A DNA stretch of 64,000 nt from Synchiropus splendidus (lineage: Eukaryota > Chordata > Actinopteri > Syngnathiformes > Callionymidae), in the NCBI RefSeq assembly GCF_027744825.2, contig NW_026527055.1:558001-622000 (forward strand). The letters run 5' to 3'. Position 1 is the first letter of the stretch; each line of letters begins with the position of its first letter. Made by a program: the position numbers and the translations under genes. Below, one piece after another: positions 49,064 through 62,000 of this stretch. A model generated the notes under the pieces. That model saw nothing but the letters and a program-made list of their open reading frames with translations. It had not been told where the DNA came from and made no database searches.

Positions 49064-52000
49064 CTTTCTACTAGTTGCACATCAAATCTAAACTGTCTGA
49101 AGTGTTTTTCCAAAGTTATTAACACTTTTATGTTAGGCGTTCCGAAACCCACCTTATCTCAGGCTGAAAAGCGTTTTTGTGCATTGTGCCATAACTTTTC
49201 AGGGAAGCTTCAGAATATGAAATTTTAACCTCCCACTATAGCAGAAAGGGTCTTTCTAGTAGTTGCACATCAAATCTAAACTGTCTGAAGTGTTTTTCCA
49301 AAGTTATCAACACTTTTATGTTTGGCGTTCCGAAACCCACCTTATCTCAGGCTGAAAAGCGTTTTTACGCATTGTGCCATAACTTTTCAGGGAAGCTTCA
49401 GAACATGAAATTTTAACCTCCCACTATAGCAGAAAGGGTCTTTCTAGTAGGTGCACATCAAATCTAAGCTGTCTGAAGTGTTTTTCGAAAGTTATCAACA
49501 CTTTTATGTTTGGCGTTCCGAAACCCACCTTATCTCAGGCTGAAAAGCGTTTTTGTGCATTGTGCCATAACTTTTCAGGGAAGCTTCAGAACATGAAATT
49601 TTAACCTCCCACTATAGCAGAAAGGGTCTTTCTAGTAGTTGCACATCAAATCTAAACTGTCTGAAGTGTTTTTCCAAAGTTATTAACACTTTTATGTTTG
49701 GCGTTCCGAAACCCACCTTATCTCAGGCTGAAAAGCGTTTTTGTGCATTGTGCCATAACTTTTCAGGGAAGCTTCAGAACATGAAATTTTAACCTCCCAC
49801 TATAGCAGAAAGGGTCTTTCTAGTAGGTGCACATCAAATCTAAGCTGTCTGAAGTGTTTTTCGAAAATTATCAACACTTTTATGTTTGGCGTTCCGAAAC
49901 CCACCTTATCTCAGGCTGAAAAGCGTTTTTGTGCATTGTGCCATAACTTTTCAGGGAAGCTTCAGAACATGAAATTTTAACCTCCCACTAAAGCAGAAAG
50001 GGTCTTTCTAGTAGTTGCACATCAAATCTAAGCTGTCTGAAGTGTTTTTCAAAAGTTATCAACACTTTTATGTTTGGCGTTCCGAAACCCACCTTATCTC
50101 AGGCTGAAAAGCGTTTTTGTGCATTGTGCCATAACTTTTCAGGGAAGCTTCAGAACATGAAATTTTAACCTCCCACTATAGCAGAAAGGGTCTTTCTCGT
50201 AGTTGCACATCAAATCTAAACTGTCTGAAGTGTTTTTCCAAAGTTATTAACACTTTTATGTTTGGCGTTCCGAAACCCACCTTATCTCAGGCTGAAAAGC
50301 GTTTTTACGCATTGTGCCATAACTTTTCAGGGAAGCTTCAGAACATGAAATTTTAACCTCCCACTATAGCAGAAAGGGTCTTTCTAGTAGGTGCACATCA
50401 AATCTAAGCTGTCTGAAGTGTTTTTCGAAAGTTATCAACACTTTAATGTTTGGCGTTCCGAGACCCACCTTATCTCAGGCTGAAAAGCATTTTTGTGCAT
50501 TGTGCCATAACTTTTCAGGGAAGCTTCAGAACATGAAATTTTAACCTCCCACTATAGCAGAAAGGGTCTTTCTAGTAGGTGCACATCAAATCTAAGCTGT
50601 CTGAAGTGTTTTTCGAAAGTTATCAACACTTTTATGTTTGGCGTTCCGAAACCCACCTTATCTCAGGCTGAAAAGCGTTTTTGTGCATTGTGCCATAACT
50701 TTTCAGGGAAGCTTCAGAACATGAAATTTTAACCTCCCACTATAGCAGAAAGGGTCTTTCTTGTAGTTGCACATCAAATCTAAGCTGTCTGAAGTGTTTT
50801 TCAAAAGTTATCAACACTTTTATGTTTGGCGTTCCGAAACCCACCTTATCTCAGGCTGAAAAGCGTTTTTGTGCATTGTGCCATAACTTTTCAGGGAAGC
50901 TTCAGAACATGAAATTTTAACCTCCCACTATAGCAGAAAGGGTCTTTCTAGTAGTTGCACATCAAATCTAAACTGTCTGAAGTGTTTTTCCAAAGTTATT
51001 AACACTTTTATGTTTGGCGTTCCGAAACCCACCTTATCTCAGGCTGAAAAGCGTTTTTGTGCATTGTGCCATAACTTTTCAGGGAAGCTTCAGAACATGA
51101 AATTTTTACCTCCCACTATAGCAGAAAGGGTCTTTCTAGTAGTTGCACATCAAATCTAAACTGTCTGAAGTGTTTTTCCAAAGTTATTAACACTTTTATG
51201 TTTGGCGTTCCGAAACCCACCTTATCTCAGGCTGAAAAGCGTTTTTGTGCATTGTGCCATAACTTTTCAGGGAAGCTTCAGAACATGAAATTTTAACCTC
51301 CCACTATAGCAGAAAGGGTCTTTCTAGTAGTTGCACATCAAATCTAAACTGTCTGAAGTGTTTTTCCAAAGTTATTAACACTTTTATGTTTGGCGTTCCG
51401 AAACCCACCTTATCTCAGGCTGAAAAGCGTTTTTGTGCATTGTGCCATAACTTTTCAGGGAAGCTTCAGAACATGAAATTTTAACCTCCCACTATAGCAG
51501 AAAGGGTCTTTCTAGTAGTTGCACATCAAATCTAAACTGTCTGAAGTGTTTTTCCAAAGTTATCAACACTTTTATGTTTGGCGTTCCGAAACCCACCTTA
51601 TCTCAGGCTGAAAAGCGTTTTTACGCATTGTGCCATAACTTTTCAGGGAAGCTTCAGAACATGAAATTTTAACCTCCCACTATAGCAGAAAGGGTCTTTC
51701 TAGTAGGTGCACATCAAATCTAAGCTGTCTGAAGTGTTTTTCGAAAGTTATCAACACTTTTATGTTTGGCGTTCCGAAACCCACCTTATCTCAGGCTGAA
51801 AAGCGTTTTTGTGCATTGTGCCATAACTTTTCAGGGAAGCTTCAGAATATGAAATTTTAACCTCCCACTATAGCAGAAAGGGTCTTTCTAGTAGTTGCAC
51901 ATCAAATCTAAACTGTCTGAAGTGTTTTTCCAAAGTTATCAACACTTTTATGTTTGGCGTTCCGAAACCCACCTTATCTCAGGCTGAAAAGCGTTTTTGT

Positions 52001-55000
52001 GCATTGTGCCATAACTTTTCAGGGAAGCTTCAGAACATGAAATTTTAACCTCCCACTATAGCAGAAAGGGTCTTTCTAGTAGGTGCACATCAAATCTAAG
52101 CTGTCTGAAGTGTTTTTCGAAAGTTATCAACACTTTTATGTTTGGCGTTCCGAAACCCACCTTATCTCAGGCTGAAAAGCGTTTTTGTGCATTGTGCCAT
52201 AACTTTTCAGGGAAGCTTCAGAACATGAAATTTTAACCTCCCACTATAGCAGAAAGGGTCTTTCTAGTAGTTGCACATCAAATCTAAACTGTCTGAAGTG
52301 TTTTTCCAAAGTTATTAACACTTTTATGTTTGGCGTTCCGAAACCCACCTTATCTCAGGCTGAAAAGCGTTTTTGTGCATTGTGCCATAACTTTTCAGGG
52401 AAGCTTCAGAACATGAAATTTTAACCTCCCACTATAGCAGAAAGGGTCTTTCTAGTAGGTGCACGTCAAATCTAAGCTGTCTGAAGTGTTTTTCGAAAAT
52501 TATCAACACTTTTATGTTTGGCGTTCCGAAACCCACCTTATCTCAGGCTGAAAAGCGTTTTTGTGCATTGTGCCATAACTTTTCAGGGAAGCTTCAGAAC
52601 ATGACATTTTAACCTCCCACTGTAGCAGAAAGGGTCTTTCTAGTAGTTGCACAACAAATCTAAGCTGTCTGAAGTGTTTTTCAAAAGTTATCAACACTTT
52701 TATGTTTGGCGTTCCGAAACCCACCTTATCTCAGGCTGAAAAGCGTTTTTGTGCATTGTGCCATAACTTTTGAGGGAAGCTTCAGAACATGAAATTTTAA
52801 CCTCCCACTATAGCAGAAAGGGTCTTTCTAGTAGTTGCACATCAAATCTAAACTGTCTGAAGTGTTTTTCCAAAGTTATTAACACTTTTATGTTTGGCGT
52901 TCCGAAACCCACCTTATCTCAGGCTGAAAAGCGTTTTTGTGAATTGTGCCATAACTTTTCAGGGAAGCTTCAGAACATGAAATTTTAACCTCCCACTATA
53001 ACAGAAAGGGTCTTTCTAGTAGTTGCACATCAAATCTAAACTGTCTGAAGTGTTTTTCCAAAGTTATTAACACTTTTATGTTTGGCGTTCCGAAACCCAC
53101 CTTATCTCAGGCTGAAAAGCGTTTTTGTGCATTGTGCCATAACTTTTCAGGGAAGCTTCAGAACATGAAATTTTTACCTCCCACTATAGCAGAAAGGGTC
53201 TTTCTAGTAGGTGCACATCAAATCTAAACTGTCTGAAGTGTTTTTCCAAAGTTATTAACACTTTTATGTTTGGCGTTCCGAAACCCACCTTATCTCAGGC
53301 TGAAAAGCGTTTTTGTGCATTGTGCCATAACTTTTCAGGGAAGCTTTAGAACATGAAATTTTAACCTCCCACTATAGCAGAAAGGGTCTTTCTAGTAGTT
53401 GCACATCAAATCTAAACTGTCTGAAGTGTTTTTCCAAAGTTATCAACACTTTTATGTTTGGCGTTCCGAAACCCACCTTATCTCAGGCTGAAAAGCGTTT
53501 TTACGCATTGTGCCATAACTTTTCAGGGAAGCTTCAGAACATGAAATTTTAACCTCCCACTATAGCAGAAAGGGTCTTTCTAGTAGGTGCACATCAAATC
53601 TAAGCTGTCTGAAGTGTTTTTCGAAAGTTATCAACACTTTTATGTTTGGCGTTCCGAAACCCACCTTATCTCAGGCTGAAAAGCGTTTTTGTGCATTGTG
53701 CCATAACTTTTCAGGGAAGCTTCAGAACATGAAATTTTAACCTCCCACTATAGCAGAAAGGGTCTTTCTAGTAGTTGCACATCAAATCTAAACTGTCTGA
53801 AGTGTTTTTCCAAAGTTATTAACACTTTTATGTTTGGCGTTCAGAAACCCACCTTATCTCAGGCTGAAAAGCGTTTTTGTGCATTGTGCCATAACTTTTC
53901 AGGGAAGCTTCAGAACATGAAATTTTAACCTCCCACTATAGCAGAAAGGGTCTTTCTAGTAGTTGCACATCAAATCTAAACTGTCTGAAGTGTTTTTCCA
54001 AAGTTATTAACACTTTTATGTTAGGCGTTCCGAAACCCACCTTATCTCAGGCTGAAAAGCGTTTTTGTGCATTGTGCCATAACTTTTCAGGGAAGCTTCA
54101 GAATATGAAATTTTAACCTCCCACTATAGCAGAAAGGGTCTTTCTAGTAGTTGCACATCAAATCTAAACTGTCTGAAGTGTATTTCCAAAGTTATCAACA
54201 CTTTTATGTTTGGCGTTCCGAAACCCACCTTATCTCAGGCTGAAAAGCGTTTTTACGCATTGTGCCATAACTTTTCAGGGAAGCTTCAGAACATGAAATT
54301 TTAACCTCCCACTATAGCAGAAAGGGTCTTTCTAGTAGGTGCACATCAAATCTAAGCTGTCTGAAGTGTTTTTCGAAAGTTATCAACACTTTTATGTTTG
54401 GCGTTCCGAAACCCACCTTATCTCAGGCTGAAAAGCGTTTTTGTGCATTGTGCCATAACTTTTCAGGGAAGCTTCAGAACATGAAATTTTAACCTCCCAC
54501 TATAGCAGAAAGGGTCTTTCTAGTAGTTGCACATCAAATCTAAACTGTCTGAAGTGTTTTTCCAAAGTTATTAACACTTTTATGTTTGGCGTTCCGAAAC
54601 CCACCTTATCTCAGGCTGAAAAGCGTTTTTGTGCATTGTGCCACAACTTTTCAGGGAAGCTTCAGAACATGAAATTTTAACCTCCCACTATAGCAGAAAG
54701 GGTCTTTCTAGTAGGTGCACATCAAATCTAAGCTGTCTGAAGTGTTTTTCGAAAATTATCAACACTTCTTTGTTTGGCGTTCCGAAACCCACCTTATCTC
54801 AGGCTGAAAAGCGTTTTTGTGCATTGTGCCATAACTTTTCAGGGAAGCTTCAGAACATGAAATTTTAACCTCCCACTATAGCAGAAAGGGTCTTTCTAGT
54901 AGTTGCACATCAAATCTAAGCTGTCTGAAGTGTTTTTCAAAAGTTATCAACACTTTTATGTTTGGCGTTCCGAAACCCACCTTATCTCAGGCTGAAAAGC

Positions 55001-58000
55001 GTTTTTGTGCATTGTGCCATAACTTTTCAGGGAAGCTTCAGAACATGAAATTTTAACCTCCCACTATAGCAGAAAGGGTCTTTATAGTAGTTGCACATCA
55101 AATCTAAACTGTCTGAAGTGTTTTTCCAAAGTTATTAACACTTTTATGTTTGGCGTTCCGAAACCCACCTTATCTCAGGCTGAAAAGCGTTTTTGTGAAT
55201 TGTGCCATAACTTTTCAGGGAAGCTTCAGAACATGAAATTTTAACCTCCCACTATAACAGAAAGGGTCTTTCTAGTAGTTGCACATCAAATCTAAACTGT
55301 CTGAAGTGTTTTTCCAAAGTTATCAACACTTTTATGTTTGGCGTTCCGAAACCCACCTTATCTCAGGCTGAAAAGCGTTTTTACGCATTGTGCCATAACT
55401 TTTCAGGGAAGCTTCAGAACATGAAATTTTAACCTCCCACTATAGCAGAAAGGGTCTTTCTAGTAGGTGCACATCAAATCTAAGCTGTCTGAAGTGTTTT
55501 TCGAAAGTTATCAACACTTTAATGTTTGGCGGTCCGAGACCCACCTTATCTCAGGCTGAAAAGCGTTTTTGTGCATTGTGCCATAACTTTTCAGGGAAGC
55601 TTCAGAACATGAAATTTTAACCTCCCACTATAGCAGAAAGGGTCTTTCTAGTAGGTGCACATCAAATCTAAGCTGTCTGAAGTGTTTTTCGAAAGTTATC
55701 AACACTTTTATGTTTGGCGTTCCGAAACCCACCTTATCTCAGGCTGAAAAGCGTTTTTGTGCATTGTGCCATAACTTTTCAGGGAAGCTTCAGAACATGA
55801 AATTTTAACCTCCCACTATAGCAGAAAAGGTCTTTCTTGTAGTTGCACGTCAAATCTAAGCTGCCTGAAGTGTTTTTCAAAAGTTATCAACACTTTTATG
55901 TTTGGCGTTCCGAAACCCACCTTATCTCAGGCTGAAAAGCGTTTTTGTGCATTGTGCCATAACTTTTCAGGGAAGCTTCAGAACATGAAATTTTAACCTC
56001 CCACTATAGCAGAAAGGGTCTTTCTAGTAGTTGCACATCAAATCTAAACTGTCTGAAGTGTTTTTCCAAAGTTATTAACACTTTTATGTTTGGCGTTCCG
56101 AAACCCACCTTATCTCAGGCTGAAAAGCGTTTTTGTGCATTGTGCCATAACTTTTCAGGGAAGCTTAAGAACATGAAATTTTAACCTCCCACTATAGCAG
56201 AAAGGGTCTTTCTAGTAGTTGCACATCAAATCTAAACTGTCTGAAGTGTTTTTCAAAAGTTATCAACACTTTTATGTTTGGCGTTCCGAAACCCACCTTA
56301 TCTCAGGCTGAAAAGCGTTTTTACGCATTGTCCCATAACTTTTCAGGGAAGCTTCAGAACATGAAATTTTAACCTCCCACTATAGCAGAAAGGGTCTATC
56401 TAGTAGGTGCACATCAAATCTAAGCTGTCTGAAGTGTTTTTCGAAAGTTATCAACACTTTTATGTTTGGCGTTCCGAAACTCACCTTATCTCAGGCTGAA
56501 AAGCGTTTTTGTGCATTGTGCCATAACTTTTCAGGGAAGCTTCAGAACATGAAATTTTAACCTCCCACTAAAGCAGAAAGGGTCTTTCTAGTAGGTGCAC
56601 ATCAAATCTAAGCTGTCTGAAGTGTTTTTCGAAAGTTATCAACACTTTTATGTTTGGCGTTCCGAAACCCACCTTATCTCAGGCTGAAAAGCGTTTTTGT
56701 GCATTGTGCCATAACTTTTCAGGGAAGCTTCAGAACATGAAATTTTAACCTCCCACTATAGCAGAAAGGGTCTTTCTAGTAGTTGCACATCAAATCTAAG
56801 CTGTCTCAAGTGTTTTTCAAAAGTTATCAACACTTTTATGCTTGGCGTTCCGAAACCCACCTTATCTCAGGCAGAAAAGCGTTTTTGTGCATTGTGCCAT
56901 AACTTTTCAGGGAAGCCTCAGAACATGAAATTTTAACCTCCCACTATAGCAGAAAGGGTCTTTCTAGTAGGTGCACATCAAATCTAAACTGTCTGAAGTG
57001 TTTTTCCAAAGTTATTAACACTTTTATGTTTGGCGTTCCGAAACCCACCTTATCTCAGGCTGAAAAGCGTTTTTACGCATTCTGCCATAACTTTTCAGGG
57101 AAGCTTCAGAACATGAAATTTTAACCTCCCACTATAGCAGAAAGGGTCTTTCTAGTAGTTGCACATCAAATCTAAACTGTCTGAAGTGTTTTTCCAAAGT
57201 TATCAACACTTTTATGTTTGGCGTTCCGAAACCCACCTTATCTCAGGCTGAAAAGCGAGTTTACGCATTGTGCCATAACTTTTCAGGGAAGCTTCAGAAC
57301 ATGAAATTTTAACCTCCCACTATAGCAGAAAGGGTCTTTCTAGTAGGTGCACATCAAATCTAAGCTGTCTGAAGTGTTTTTCGAAAGTTATCAACACTTT
57401 TATGTTTGGCGTTCCGAAACCCACCTTATCTCAGGCTGAAAAGCGTTTTTGTGCATTGTGCCATAACTTTTCAGGGAAGCTTCAAAACATGAAATTTTAA
57501 CCTCCCACTATAGCAGAAAGGGTCTTTCTAGTAGGTACACATCAAATCTAAGCTGTCTGAAGTGTTTTTCGAAAGTTATCAACACTTTTATGTTTGGCGT
57601 TCCGAAACCCACCTTATCTCAGGCTGAAAAGCGTTTATGTGCATTGTGCCATAACTTTTCAGGGAAGCTTCAGAACATGAAATTTTAACCTCCCACTATA
57701 GCAGAAAGGGTCTTTCTAGTAGTTGCACATCAAATCTAAACTGTCTGAAGTGTTTTTCCAAAGTTATTAACACTTTTATGTTTGGCATTCCGAAACCCAC
57801 CTTATCTCAGGCTGAAAAGCGTTTTTGTGCATTGTGCCATAACTTTTCAGGGAAGCTTCAGAACATGAAATTTTAATCTCCCACTATAGTAGAAAGGGTC
57901 TTTCTAGTAGTTGCACATCAAATCTAAACTGTTTGAAGTGTTTTTCCAAAGTTATCAACACTTTTATGTTTGGCGTTCCGAAACCCACCTTATCTCAGGC

Positions 58001-59027
58001 TGAAAAGCGTTTTTACGCATTGTGCCATAACTTTTCAGGGAAGCTTCAGAACATGAAATTTTAACCTCCCACTATAGTAGAAAGGGTCTTTCTAGTAGGT
58101 GCACATCAAATCTAAGCTGTCTGAAGTGTTTTTCGAAAGTTATCAACACTTTTATGTTTGGCGTTCCGAAACCCACCTTATCTCAGGCTGACAAGCGTTT
58201 TTGTGCATTGTGCCATAACTTTTCAGGGAAGCTTCAGAACATGAAATTTTAACCTCCCACTATAGCAGAAAGGGTCTTTCTAGTAGTTGCACATCAAATC
58301 TAAACTGTCTTAAGTGTTTTTCCAAAGTTATTAACACTTTTATGTTTGGCGTTCCGAAACCCACCTTATCTCAGGCTGAAAAGCGTTTTTGTGCATTGTG
58401 CCATAACTTTTCAGGGAAGCTTCAGAACATGAAATTTTAACCTCCCACTACAGCAGAAAGGGTCTTTCTAGTAGTTGCACATCAAATCTAAACTGTTTGA
58501 AGTGTTTTTCCAAAGTTATCAACACTTTTATGTTTGGCGTTCCGAAACCCACCTTATCTCAGGCTGAAAAGCGTTTTTACGCATTGTGCCATAACTTTTC
58601 AGGGAAGCTTCAGAACATGAAATTTTAACCTCCCACTATAGCAGAAAGGGTCTTTCTAGTAGGTGCACATCAAATCTAAGCTGTCTGAAGTGTTTTTCCA
58701 AAGATATCAACACTTTTATGTTTGGCGTTCCGAAACCCACCTTATCTCAGGCTGAAAAGCGTTTTTGTGCATTGTGCCATAACTTTTCAGGGAAGCTTCA
58801 GAATATGAAATTTTAACCTCCCACTATAGCAGAAAGGGTCTTTCTAGTAGTTGCACATCAAATCTAAACTGTCTGAAGTGTTTTTCCAAAGTTATTAAAA
58901 CTTTTATGTTTGGCGTTCCGAAACCCACCTTATCTCAGGCTGAAAAGCGTTTTTGTGCATTGTGCCATAACTTTTCAGGGAAGCTTTAGAACATGAAATT
59001 TTAACCTCCCACTATAGCAGAAAGGGT
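49064..59027 (+). repeat. Array segment of mixed order with a 26-27 unit internal repeat (53 units)
   Basis: Type order: D-A-B-D-B-C-F-B-B-C-D-D-D-A-B-E-B-D-B-C-D-D-J-A-B-D-D-A-B-D-B-C-D-A-B-B-C-D-X-B-B-C-X-A-B-B-D-A-B-D-A-X-D. The block starting 49064 recurs at 53952: gttagg (49135, 54023) and gaatatg (49216, 54104) are 4888 apart, cgaaaatta likewise (49867, 54755), while ctttaatg (50445, 55521), gagaccc (50462, 55538) and ctttcttgta (50762, 55838) are 5076 apart. The change from 26 to 27 units falls at the F unit of 50192. Confidence 0.85.
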
Positions 59028-62000
59028 CTTTCTAGTAGTTGCACATCAAATCTAAACTGTCTGAAGTGTTTTTCCAAAGTTATCAACACTTTTATGTTTG
59101 GCGTTCCGAAACCCACCTTATCTCAGGCTAAAAAGCGTTTTTACGCATTGTGCCATAACTTTTCAGGGAAGCTTCAGAACATGAAACTTTAACCTCCCAC
59201 TATAGCAGAAAGGGTCTTTCTAGTAGGTGCACATCAAATCTAAGCTGTCTGAAGTGTTTTTCGAAAGTTATCAACACTTTTATGTTTGGCGTTCCGAAAC
59301 CCACCTTATCTCAGGCTGAAAAGCGTTTCTGTGCATTGTGCCATAACTTTTCAGGGAAGCTTCAGAACATGAAATTGTAACCTCCCACTATAGCAGAAAG
59401 GGTCTTTCTAGTAGGTGCACATCAAATCTAAGCTGTCTGAAGTGTTTTTCGAAAGTTATCAACACTTTTATGTTTGGCGTTCCGAAACCCACCTTATCTC
59501 AGGCTGAAAAGCGTTTTTGTGCATTGTGCCATAACTTTTCAGGGAAGCTTCAGAACATGAAATTTTAACCTCCCACTATAGCAGAAAGGGTCTTTCTAGT
59601 AGTTGCACATCAAATCTAAGCTGTCTGAAGTGTTTTTCAAAAGTTATCAACACTTTTATGTTTGGCGTTCCGAAACCCACCTTATCTCAGGCTGAAAAGC
59701 GTTTTTGTGCATTGTGCCATAACTTTTCAGGGAAGCTTCAGAACATGAAATTTTAACCTCCCACTATAGCAGAAAGGGTCTTTCTCGTAGTTGCACATCA
59801 AATCTAAACTGTCTGAAGTGTTTTTCCAAAGTTATTAACACTTTTATGTTTGGCGTTCCGAAACCCACCTTATCTCAGGCTGAAAAGCGTTTTTGTGCAT
59901 TGTGCCATAACTTTTCAGGGAAGCTTCAGAACATGAAATTTTAACCTCCCACTATAGCAGAAAGGGTCTTTCTAGTAGTTGCACATCAAATCTAAACTGT
60001 CTGAAGTGTTTTTCCAAAGTTATCAACACTTTTATGTTTGGCGTTCCGAAACCCACCTTATCTCAGGCTGAAAAGCGTTTTTACGCATTGTGCCATAACT
60101 TTTCAGGGAAGCTTCAGAACATGAAATTTTAACCTCCCACTATAGCAGAAAGGGTCTTTCTAGTAGGTGCACATCAAATCTAAGCTGTCTGAAGTGTTTT
60201 TCGAAAGTTATCAACACTTTTATGTTTGGCGTCCCGAAACTCACCTTATCTCAGGCTGAAAAGCGTTTTTGTGCATTGTGCCATAACTTTTCAGGGAAGC
60301 TTCAGAACATGAAATTCTAACCTCCCACTATAGCAGAAAGGGTCTTTCTAGTAGGTGCGCATCAAATCTAAGCTGTCTGAAGTGTTTTTCGAAAGTTATC
60401 AACACTTTTATGTTTGGCGTTCCGAAACCCACCTTATCTCAGGCTGAAAAGCGTTTTTGTGCATTGTGCCATAACTTTTCAGGGAAGCTTCAGAACGTGA
60501 AATTTCAACCTCCCACTATAGCAGAAAGGGTCTTTCTAGTAGTTGCACATCAAATCTAAGCTGTCTGAAGTGTTTTTCAAAAGTTATCAACACTTTTATG
60601 TTTGGCGTTCCGAAACCCACCTTATCTCAGGCTGAAAAGCGTTTTTGGGCAATGTGCCATAACTTTTCAGGGAAGCTTCAGAACATGAAATTTTAACCTC
60701 CCACAATAGCAGAAAGGGTCTTTCTAGTAGTTGCACATCAAATCTAAACTGTCTGAAGTGTTTTTCCAAAGTTATTAACAGTTTTATGTTTGGCGTTCCG
60801 AAACCCACCTTATCTCAGGCTGAAAAGCGTTTTTACGCATTCTGCCATAACTTTTCAGGGAAGCTTCAGAACATGAAATTTTAACCTCCCACTATAGCAG
60901 AAAGGGTCTTTCTAGTAGTTGCACATCAAATCTAAACTGTCTGAAGTGTTTTTCCAAAGTTATCAACACTTTTATGTTTGGCGTTCCGAAACCCACCTTA
61001 TCTCAGGCTGAAATGCGAGTTTACGCATTGTGCCATAACTTTTCAGGGAAGCTTCAGAACATGAAATTTTAACCTCCCACTATAGCAGAAAGGGTCTTTC
61101 TAGTCGGTGCACATCAAATCTAAGATGTCTGAAGTGTTTTTCGAAAGTTATCAACACTTTTATGTTTGGCGTTCCGAAACCCACCTTATCTCAGGCTGAA
61201 AAGCGTTTTTGTGTATTGTGCCATAACTTTTGAGGGAAGCTTCAGAACATGAAATTTTAACCTCCCACTATAGCAGAAAGGGTCTTTCTAGTAGTTGCAC
61301 ATCAAATCTAAGCTGTCTGAAGTGTTTTTCAAAAGTTATCAACACTTTTATGTTTGGCGTTCCGAAACCCACCTTATCTCAAGCTGAAAAGCGTTTTTGT
61401 GCATTGTGCCATAACTTTTCAGGGAAGCTTCAGAACATGAAATTTCAACCTCCCACTATAGCAGAAAGGGCCTTTCTAGTAGTTGCACATCAAATCTAAG
61501 CTGTCTGAAGTGTTTTTGAAAAGTTATCAACACTTTTATGTTTGGCGTTCCGAAACCCACCTTATCTCAGGCTGAAAAGCGTTTTTGTGCAATGTGCCAT
61601 AACTTTTCAGGGAAGCTTCAGAACATGAAATTTTAACCTCCCACTATAGCAGAAAGGGTCTTTCTAGTTGTTGCACATCAAATCTAAACTGTCTGAAGTG
61701 TTTTTCCAAAGTTATTAAAAGTTTTATGTTTGGCGTTCCGAAACCCACCTTATCTCAGGCTGAAAAGCGTTTTTACGCATTCTGCCATAACTTTTCAGGG
61801 AAGCTTCAGAACATGAAATTTTAACCTCCCACTATAGCAGAAAGGGTCTTTCTAGTAGTTGCACATCAAATCTAAACTGTCTGAAGTGTTTTTCCAAAGT
61901 TATCAACACTTTTATGTTTGGCGTTCCAAAACCCACCTTATCTCAGGCTGAAAAGCGAGTTTACGCATTGTGCCATAACTTTTCAGGGAAGCTTCAGAAC

